A stretch of DNA of 64,000 nucleotides from Pelomonas sp. SE-A7 (lineage in GTDB: Bacteria; Pseudomonadota; Gammaproteobacteria; Burkholderiales; Burkholderiaceae_C): positions 248,001-312,000 of the forward strand of contig NZ_JAUASW010000001.1 in the NCBI RefSeq assembly GCF_030345705.1. Direction: 5' to 3'. How positions within the stretch are numbered: the first letter of the stretch is position 1; each line of letters starts with the position of its first letter. Below, piece after piece: positions 58,456-64,000 of this stretch. The translations under genes were made by a program, and so were the position numbers. The notes beneath the pieces were generated by a model. That model ran no database searches, was not told the DNA's origin, and saw only the letters and a program-made list of their open reading frames with translations.

Positions 58456-59205
58456 TCAGTCAGAGCCGATTCTGGCATCGAGCAGGGCCCAGTCGGCGGC
58501 GCGGAAACGCCAATCCGAGGGGGCCGGCTCGTGCACCGTCAGTGCCAGGTGCTGTTCGAAGTCGGCACGCGGCCGCTCGCGGGCGCCCAGCGAGGCCAGG
58601 TGCGAGGTGTTCTGCTGGCAGTCAATCCAGCGGATGCCGTGGCGCCGGCACAGGCAGATCAGCGCCGCCAGCGCGATCTTGGAGGCGTCGGTGCGGCGCA
58701 TGAACATCGACTCGCCGAAGAACATGCGGCCCAGGTTGAGACCATAGAGGCCGCCGGCCAGTTCGCCGTCCACCCAGGTCTCGACGCTGTGGACCACGCC
58801 TTCGCCGGCCAGCCGGGCATAGGCCTGCTGCATCTCGGGCAGGATCCAGGTGCCGTTCTGACCCTCGCGCGGGCTGTCCGCGCAGGCGGCGAGTACCGCG
58901 GGCAGAGCGCTGTCGATGCGGATCTCGCAGCCCGGCGTGCGCACAAAGGCCTGCAGGGCCTTGCGCAGAGAGCGCGAGAGCTTGAATTCGTCCACCGCCA
59001 GCACCATGCGCGGCTCGGGGCTCCACCAGAGGATGGGCTGGCCGTCGGCATACCAGGGGAAGATGCCGCGCTCGTAGGCCCGGCGCAGCCGCTGGGGACT
59101 GAGGTCGCCACCGGCCGCCAGCAGGCCCGGCGCATCGCTGTCCGGCCCCAGGGCCAGCGAGGTGGGCGGAAAGTCCAGGTCGCGCTCGTCCAGCCAGGGA
59201 ATCAT
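58456..59205 (-). CDS. aat: Leucyl/phenylalanyl-tRNA-protein transferase
   Basis: 249 residues. Signature blocks are LLAAGGDLSPQRLRRAYERG and IFPWYADGQPILWWSPEPRM, then WIDCQQNTSHLASLGA. It transfers Leu or Phe from tRNA to N-terminal Lys or Arg. I start at the ATG at 59205 (MIPWLDERD), the usual N-terminus; the open frame continues upstream past the divergent ArsC start. It begins the aat-bpt unit. Confidence 0.94.
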   Translation of the reverse strand: MIPWLDERDLDFPPTSLALGPDSDAPGLLAAGGDLSPQRLRRAYERGIFPWYADGQPILWWSPEPRMVLAVDEFKLSRSLRKALQAFVRTPGCEIRIDSALPAVLAACADSPREGQNGTWILPEMQQAYARLAGEGVVHSVETWVDGELAGGLYGLNLGRMFFGESMFMRRTDASKIALAALICLCRRHGIRWIDCQQNTSHLASLGARERPRADFEQHLALTVHEPAPSDWRFRAADWALLDARIGSD

Positions 59206-59233
59206 GGGCGCCGATGGTAACGTCCGGCCCACC

Positions 59234-59590
59234 ATGAGCATCACCCTTTACGGCATTCCCAATTGCGACACGGTCAAGCGTGCCCGCCTGTGGCTGGACG
59301 AGCATGACCTCGCCTACCAGTTCCACGACTTCAAGAAGGCCGGCGTGCCGGCCGAGCCGCTGGCGCGCTGGCTCAAGGAATTCGGCTGGGAGAAGGTGGT
59401 CAACCGCGCCGGCACCAGCTGGCGCAAGCTGGACGAGGCCCAGAAGGCCGCCGTCGTCGATGCCGCCTCGGCCACGGCCCTGGTGCATGAGCAGCCCAGC
59501 GTGATCAAGCGCCCGGTCGTGCAATGGGCCGACGGCCGGCTCAGCATAGGCTTCAACGAGGCGCTGTTCGCCTCGCACGGCAAGGAGTGA
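59234..59590 (+). CDS. ArsC/Spx-family reductase-like protein (YffB type)
   Basis: 118 residues with the thioredoxin-like ArsC fold: ITLYGIPNCDTVKRARLWLD places one Cys at the N-terminal active site, and later IKRPVVQWADG contains the Arg-Pro block. It resembles YffB, which prefers glutathione adducts over arsenate. The genomic partner is riboflavin synthase 7 bp downstream. No arsenic genes are adjacent. Confidence 0.87.
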   Translation: MSITLYGIPNCDTVKRARLWLDEHDLAYQFHDFKKAGVPAEPLARWLKEFGWEKVVNRAGTSWRKLDEAQKAAVVDAASATALVHEQPSVIKRPVVQWADGRLSIGFNEALFASHGKE

Positions 59591-59597
59591 GGCCCGC

Positions 59598-60284
59598 ATG
59601 TTCACCGGCATAGTCCAAGGCCTGGCCCAGGTGGCAGCCATTACCGAGCGGCCCGGCCTGCGCAGCTTCACGCTGCAGTTCCCCCAGGGCTTCTGCCAGG
59701 ACCTGGAGATAGGCGCCAGCGTCTCCAGCGATGGCGTCTGCCTGACCGTCACGGCCCTGCATGGCAGCGACCGCGCCGACTTCGACGTGATGCAGCAGAG
59801 CCTGAACCTCACCACGCTCTCCGGCCTGCAGCTCGGCAGCCGCATCAATGTGGAGCGCGCGGCGCGCGACGGGGCCGAGATCGGCGGCCATCCACTGTCC
59901 GGCCATGTGGACTTCATGGCCCGCGTCGAGAGCATCCGCCGGCCGGAGAACAACCATGTGCTGCGCATCGCCGTGCCGGCGCCCTGGATGCGCTACATCT
60001 TCGCCAAGGGGTACATCGCGGTGAACGGCGCCAGTCTGACCGTGGCCGAGGCCGGCCGCAATGCCGATGGCTCGGGCTGGTTCGAGGTCTGGCTGATCCC
60101 CGAGACCCTGCGCATGACCACCTTCGGCGAAAAGGCCGAAGGGTCGGCGCTCAACATCGAGATCGAGCGCCAGACCCAGGTGCTGGTGGACACAGTGCGT
60201 GCCACCGTCGAGGAGAGGCTGGGTGCCCTGTTGCCGGCGCTGGAGAAGCTGCTGGCGCGCGAGGGCCTGGGCGACCTGCTCTGA
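59598..60284 (+). CDS. ribC: Riboflavin synthase, RibC type
   Basis: 228 residues with the two repeated lumazine-binding barrels. It starts MFTGIVQGLAQVAAI; repeat 1 has GASVSSDGVCLTVT and repeat 2 FAKGYIAVNGASLTV. The segment IGGHPLSGHVD follows the Escherichia coli RibC form (GGHxxSGH) rather than the more common VQGHVDG. It dismutates 6,7-dimethyl-8-ribityllumazine to riboflavin. No other rib genes are present. Its end lies 1 bp from the convergent kinase gene. Confidence 0.9.
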   Translation: MFTGIVQGLAQVAAITERPGLRSFTLQFPQGFCQDLEIGASVSSDGVCLTVTALHGSDRADFDVMQQSLNLTTLSGLQLGSRINVERAARDGAEIGGHPLSGHVDFMARVESIRRPENNHVLRIAVPAPWMRYIFAKGYIAVNGASLTVAEAGRNADGSGWFEVWLIPETLRMTTFGEKAEGSALNIEIERQTQVLVDTVRATVEERLGALLPALEKLLAREGLGDLL

Positions 60285-60285
60285 G

Positions 60286-62022
60286 CTAGCGCAAGACCTC
60301 GACCGAGAAGCGCGCCGCGCCATAGGCATCGCAGCCGTCGCCCTGGCAGTTGCCGGGGCCGCCCAGCAGCAGCGGGGTGGGGCGGGTCCAGGCATTCAAC
60401 AGGGCGCTGGCCTTGTCGCCGGTGGGCAGCTTCAGGAAGTAGTACTCGCGCTCGCTGCTCAGCAGGCTGAAGTCGCGCGGCTCGGCACTGACCAGGACCA
60501 GGAAATGCTCGGCGCCCGCCGGCTCCGACGTGTCCATCAGCCAGCTGTTCTGCGGCAGCTGCAAGGTCTGACCGGCCCGGATCCGGTTGTCGCTCACCTG
60601 CGAGTTGGGGAACAGCAGGGACAGGCTGCCATCGGGCCCCAGCACCATCACGTAGACATGGCCCGCCCGAGCCGAGCTGACGCTGAAGGCCAGCCGGTCA
60701 CGGCCTATGCCCAGCCGCGTGGCCGCGGGCTTGGCCGTGACACCGAAGTCGGGCGTCTGGCCGGCCAGCAACTTGTCGAATTCGGTGACCGCATCGAAGC
60801 GAAGCGGCGGCTTCTGGGCCGGAGCCGCCGCCTGGGCAGGCGCAGGTGCTGGCGCCGGCGCCGGAACTGCATCCGGCTTGCCAGCCAGCAGCAGGTAGGC
60901 GCCGGCGCCCAGGCCGACCAGGGCCGCGGCACCCAGCACCAGCGGCAGCCGGCTGCTGCCGGACCGTGCCGCCGCGACCGGTGCCGGCGCCAATGAGCTT
61001 GCGGGCGGCTCTTCACGGGGCCGTATCAGTGTCGGCATCTGCGTGGTCGACATCGGCGCCGACGAGGGCGCCAGGCCGAGATCGCGCCGCAGGTCGGCCA
61101 TCGTCTGCGTGCGGCTCTCGGGCCGCACCGCGAGCGCCCGGTCCAGCGCTTCCAGGAAGGCCGGCGAATAGCGTCCGGCGGCCACTTGCGCCAGCGGCTC
61201 GTAGCTGTCGCCCATCAGCCGCCCGACGGCCGCCGGCGGCGTCTTGCCCGTGATCGCGAAGTGGATCGAGGCGGCCAGCGCATACACGTCGGTCCAGTCG
61301 CCCTGCTTCATCTGCGGCGCCTCGGCGTACTGCTCGATGGGCGCATAGCCGGGCTTGAGGATGACGGTGAGGTCCTGCGTCATGTCGCCAATGACGCGGC
61401 GCGCCGCCCCGAAGTCCAGCAGCAGCGGCCGACCGCTGCCTGCGAGCAGAAGGATGTTGTCGGGCGCGATGTCGCGGTGAAAGCAGTGCTCGGCATGGAT
61501 CACCGAAAGTGCCGCGGTCAGCGGATCCAGCATGCCCATCAGCCAGGCTTCGTCGGGCGGCTCCGGCAGGCGGCGCAGCTGCTCCTTCAGCGTGATGCCC
61601 TCGTAGAAGGGCATGACCATGTAGGCCGTGCCATTGGCCTCCCAGAAGCGGTAGACCTTGAGCAGCGAGGGATGGTCGAACTGAGCCAGCAGCTTGGCTT
61701 CATTGATGAAGCTGCGGCGGCCGGCTTCGAAGGTTTCGCGGTGACGGGCGCTGCGCACCTGGACCTGGCTGTCACCGCCCCGCGCGGCCAGCGCGGCCGG
61801 CATGAACTCCTTCAGCGCCACCGATCGCTCCAGCGAATGGTCCCAGGCCTTGTAGACGATGCCGAAGCCACCCTCGCCGAGCACGCTCTGCAGCTCGAAC
61901 TCGGCCAGATAGGTGCCTGTGGCCAGGGCGTTGCCGCTGCCGCCGGCCTCCGGGGCCGCGGTCACGGCGCCGGGCCGGGTGACCACCGTGCGGTCGCTGT
62001 CGTCGGGCGGCGTGGTGCTCAT
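60286..62022 (-). CDS. Membrane-anchored Ser/Thr kinase with C-terminal DUF4384 domain, T6SS-type
   Basis: 578 residues. The kinase domain (about 43-320) shows GEGGFGIVYK, Lys71 in VALKEF, HRDIAPDN (182-189, with Ala where Lys is usual, common in this bacterial group) and DFG (203-205). One membrane helix lies at about 367-387 and a Pro/Ala-rich linker follows. The periplasmic DUF4384 domain is at about 440-540. It is cotranscribed with TagH and PP2C; PpkA-like kinases in such clusters activate type VI secretion by phosphorylating Fha. Here DUF4384 replaces the vWA part of classical PpkA. Confidence 0.9.
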   Translation of the reverse strand: MSTTPPDDSDRTVVTRPGAVTAAPEAGGSGNALATGTYLAEFELQSVLGEGGFGIVYKAWDHSLERSVALKEFMPAALAARGGDSQVQVRSARHRETFEAGRRSFINEAKLLAQFDHPSLLKVYRFWEANGTAYMVMPFYEGITLKEQLRRLPEPPDEAWLMGMLDPLTAALSVIHAEHCFHRDIAPDNILLLAGSGRPLLLDFGAARRVIGDMTQDLTVILKPGYAPIEQYAEAPQMKQGDWTDVYALAASIHFAITGKTPPAAVGRLMGDSYEPLAQVAAGRYSPAFLEALDRALAVRPESRTQTMADLRRDLGLAPSSAPMSTTQMPTLIRPREEPPASSLAPAPVAAARSGSSRLPLVLGAAALVGLGAGAYLLLAGKPDAVPAPAPAPAPAQAAAPAQKPPLRFDAVTEFDKLLAGQTPDFGVTAKPAATRLGIGRDRLAFSVSSARAGHVYVMVLGPDGSLSLLFPNSQVSDNRIRAGQTLQLPQNSWLMDTSEPAGAEHFLVLVSAEPRDFSLLSSEREYYFLKLPTGDKASALLNAWTRPTPLLLGGPGNCQGDGCDAYGAARFSVEVLR

Positions 62023-62035
62023 CAGTCAGGGGTCC

Positions 62036-62854
62036 TCAGGAATTCTTGGGCGCGCCTATCCAGACGGCGACGGCGCTGAAGTTGTCGTGCCGCGCCTTGC
62101 CGGCAGCGGCGGCCTGGCTCAGCACCGTCTGCTCGATCAGCTTCAGCCAGGCCAGCGGTGTCGCGGCAGCGGCCAGACTGAGGGCCATGGCGTCGTCGTC
62201 GACATACTCCCAGACGCCGTCGGTGCAAAGCAGGAACGCGTCGCCGGTCTGCAAGGGCCAGGCCTTTTCGCTGCTGCTCAGCACCAGATGTTCGGGCTCG
62301 CTGCCCAGCGCCGACAGCAGCTCGCTGCGACGCGGATGATTGCGCGTCTGCTCGGGCGTCAGCAGCCCGGCATCGACCAGCGACTGCATCAGGCTGTGGT
62401 CACGGGTGCGCTCCAGCAGCTTGCCGCCCCGAAAGCGGTAGAGCCGCGAATCGCCGACATGGCCCCAGAGCGCTTCGGCCCTTTCGAAGTTGATGAGCAG
62501 GCACACCACGGTGGTGTACATCTGCGCCCGCGCACCGGACCGCTCACGGTTTTTCAGGATCGCCTCGTTGGCGCCGAACAGCAGGTCGCCCACCTGCTCG
62601 GGCTCGGAGACCGGCGCCTTGGAGAACTGCTCGATCACATGCGAGACGGCGAGCTGCGAGGCGATATCCCCGCCGCCATGCCCGCCGGCGCCGTCGGCCA
62701 CCACGACGCAGAGGTGGCGCTCCGAATGCCAGTGGCTGCAGGCATCTTCGTTGTGGTCGCGCCCGCCGCGCCGCGACAGCATGGCCAGTTCCAGCGCCGG
62801 CAGCGCGCCCACGTCGCGCAGCGAGTCGGTGAGCGGTGCGCTCTGGCTGTCCAT
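62036..62854 (-). CDS. PP2C-type protein phosphatase (PppA-like)
   Basis: 272 residues with the PPM/PP2C metal motifs: GGRDHNEDAC, VVADGAGGHGGGDIA, LLCTDGVWEYVDDD and DNFSAVAVW. It removes Thr phosphates, as PppA does in the type VI threonine-phosphorylation pathway. It overlaps the TagH gene stop (TGATG) and precedes the kinase gene by 13 bp. Confidence 0.92.
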   Translation of the reverse strand: MDSQSAPLTDSLRDVGALPALELAMLSRRGGRDHNEDACSHWHSERHLCVVVADGAGGHGGGDIASQLAVSHVIEQFSKAPVSEPEQVGDLLFGANEAILKNRERSGARAQMYTTVVCLLINFERAEALWGHVGDSRLYRFRGGKLLERTRDHSLMQSLVDAGLLTPEQTRNHPRRSELLSALGSEPEHLVLSSSEKAWPLQTGDAFLLCTDGVWEYVDDDAMALSLAAAATPLAWLKLIEQTVLSQAAAAGKARHDNFSAVAVWIGAPKNS

Positions 62855-63936
62855 CAGTCAGGGCTCCGCTTCAGCGCTTGGACCTGCTCGTCGTAGGCGG
62901 CCTGGAAGGCCTGACCCAGCAGGCTGTGGAAATCGGCTTCGGCGGCTGCGCTGATCTGTTCGTAGCGTTCGACGTACAGCTCCCACAGCCGGGCCCGCTG
63001 GCTGCCGGGCAGGCCTGGAAGCAGGCCCGGGCGCGTGTCCAGCTGCGCTTCGAAGTCCCGCGGGTCGAAGCGCTGCAGCAGGTTCTCCAGTGCGGCGCGC
63101 ATGCCCGCCACGAAGCCGAACTGATGGGCCCGCAGATCGGCATAGGCATCGCGAAGTGCCGGCACCGCAGGCATGAAGCCGCGCGACGGAGGCGCCAGCA
63201 GATGTTGCAACGCAGCCTCGGCGGATGGAGAGAACTTCAGAGGATTGTTGGCTCTTGCGGTGATGACCGTGGTCTCGGCCCGGACGTCGCGCTTGGTGGC
63301 GGCGCGCGTCTGCAGCAGCTCCACGGTGCCTGAGGCGGCTTCGTACAGCAGCTCGCCGATCAGGTGCAACAGCTCGGGCGTCAGATGCTGAAGCTGCAGC
63401 TGGGGCATCTGCAGGCCTTTCAGCAGGGCCTGGACCAGCACGGCTTCGGCGGAATCAGGTGCGATGGCCTCGGCCGTGACCGGAGGCTCCTGGCCGGGGC
63501 GGGCCTGGGCCTCGGTGCGGCTCCAGGCCTGCGGCACATCGGCGCCATGACGCGGATAGATCGAGGCCAGGGTTGGACTGATCGGTGCATTGGCCGCATG
63601 CGCTGGCGACAGCAAGGCCTCGGCCGGCGCGCTCTGCACCCTCAGCACATAGCTGCCGATCTGCAGCAGGTCGCCGTGGTGCAGGAGGCGCTCACCGGCG
63701 ACGCCCACGGCATGGCCGTTCACCATCACCGGGTTGCTGCCCTGATCGACGATCCAGAAGCTGCCGTCGCGGAAGATGATCTGCGCATGCACGCGCGAAA
63801 TCGTGAAGTCCGGGTCGGGCAGCACCAGGTGATTGGACTTCGAGCGGCCGATGCTCCCGCCCGTTTCGTCGAAACGTGCGGACAGCGCGGCGTCCTTGGC
63901 AGCGCTGTTGAAGGAGACAAGCGTCAACGTGGTCAT
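62854..63936 (-). CDS. tagH: Type VI secretion FHA-domain protein TagH
   Basis: 360 residues. The N-terminal FHA domain (about 1-100) has the phosphothreonine-binding pattern GGSIGRSKSNHLVLPDPDFT followed by ISRVHA. The C-terminal region (about 165-350) is the T6SS Fha/TagH-type helical domain (LLHLIGELLYEAASGTVELL, NNPLKFSPSAEAALQHLL). Phosphorylated Fha promotes assembly of the type VI sheath. It heads the three-gene unit, and the rest of a T6SS locus probably lies beyond the right edge. Confidence 0.92.
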   Translation of the reverse strand: MTTLTLVSFNSAAKDAALSARFDETGGSIGRSKSNHLVLPDPDFTISRVHAQIIFRDGSFWIVDQGSNPVMVNGHAVGVAGERLLHHGDLLQIGSYVLRVQSAPAEALLSPAHAANAPISPTLASIYPRHGADVPQAWSRTEAQARPGQEPPVTAEAIAPDSAEAVLVQALLKGLQMPQLQLQHLTPELLHLIGELLYEAASGTVELLQTRAATKRDVRAETTVITARANNPLKFSPSAEAALQHLLAPPSRGFMPAVPALRDAYADLRAHQFGFVAGMRAALENLLQRFDPRDFEAQLDTRPGLLPGLPGSQRARLWELYVERYEQISAAAEADFHSLLGQAFQAAYDEQVQALKRSPD

Positions 63937-64000
63937 TGGCTGTACTCGACCTCTGCTGGCCCCTCGAGGCCGCCTGACAAGCCGGAAAAACGGCGGCCCG

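Noticed and set aside
1..64000. tRNA, rRNA, CRISPR array, IS element or prophage
   Set aside because: I looked through the intergenic gaps for cloverleaf-like arms with CCA ends, regularly spaced repeats, transposase or integrase motifs and saw none. A covariance-model scan would be needed to exclude small RNAs.

Overview
The window is high-GC chromosomal DNA, almost fully coding. Gene order and protein style point to a betaproteobacterium of the order Burkholderiales, probably in the Roseateles/Mitsuaria/Rubrivivax neighbourhood. The evidence is the rpsT-murJ neighbourhood, the AI-2E transporter-hda-HAD-pcnB-folK string, the rpsP-rimM-trmD-rplS operon followed by a CoA-pyrophosphatase and a CobD-like protein, an argD-argF pair beside a DUF3579 gene, and the paired bpt and aat genes. 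This assignment is inferred from synteny and was not checked against a database. I saw no tRNA, rRNA, insertion sequence, integrase, phage gene or CRISPR array.

Positions 1-9813 are an alpha-glucan block. A glycogen debranching enzyme (glgX, cut by the left edge), malQ and a CPA2-type antiporter run left to right. After a 576-bp repeat-rich gap come two divergent exported enzymes, a neopullulanase/cyclomaltodextrinase-type hydrolase and a type I pullulanase. The divergent promoter region carries two copies of a 13-bp site, one next to each gene. Positions 9922-15797 hold a transglutaminase-like TPR lipoprotein, a copper-related pair (PCuAC chaperone and cupredoxin), a Ser/Thr kinase fused to a universal-stress domain behind a metallophosphoesterase gene, and a periplasmic binding protein. 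Positions 15798-33961 are mostly housekeeping: argF/argD, rpsT, murJ, hda, pcnB, folK, a DUF47-Pit phosphate uptake pair, and the rpsP-rimM-trmD-rplS operon.

Positions 34014-41313 are more accessory. They hold a dual-specificity-type phosphatase and a creatininase-family hydrolase, divergent from a tight four-gene operon (VOC protein, questin-oxidase-like protein, MFS pump, COG2345-type helix-turn-helix regulator with a cysteine cluster), then a DUF885 protein and a small secreted basic protein. Positions 41310-48235 are a five-gene minus-strand operon for reductive pyrimidine catabolism (preT, preA, an NCS1 transporter, hydA, a ureidopropionase-type amidohydrolase). It faces a divergent TetR/RutR-like regulator across two tandem operator-like dyads. 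Positions 49051-52684 carry a YbaK deacylase, a DUF1289 protein, a DsbA-family isomerase, an MHS-type transporter with a large inserted loop, and a small anchored protein.

Positions 52791-57384 hold a chemoreceptor, an OsmC protein, a DUF4743 Nudix hydrolase, and a response regulator with an unrecognised C-terminal region followed by a membrane-anchored coiled-coil protein. Positions 57689-60284 carry the N-degron transferases bpt and aat, an ArsC-like protein and a RibC-type riboflavin synthase. The right edge (60286-63936) is a type VI secretion threonine-phosphorylation module: FHA protein TagH, a PP2C phosphatase and a DUF4384 kinase. I found no clearly unprecedented system. The best leads are the twin gene-proximal operators of the secreted amylase pair, the two palindromic modules at 4522-5037, the kinase/stress-domain fusion with its adjacent phosphoesterase, and the questin-oxidase-like operon with its cysteine-rich regulator.
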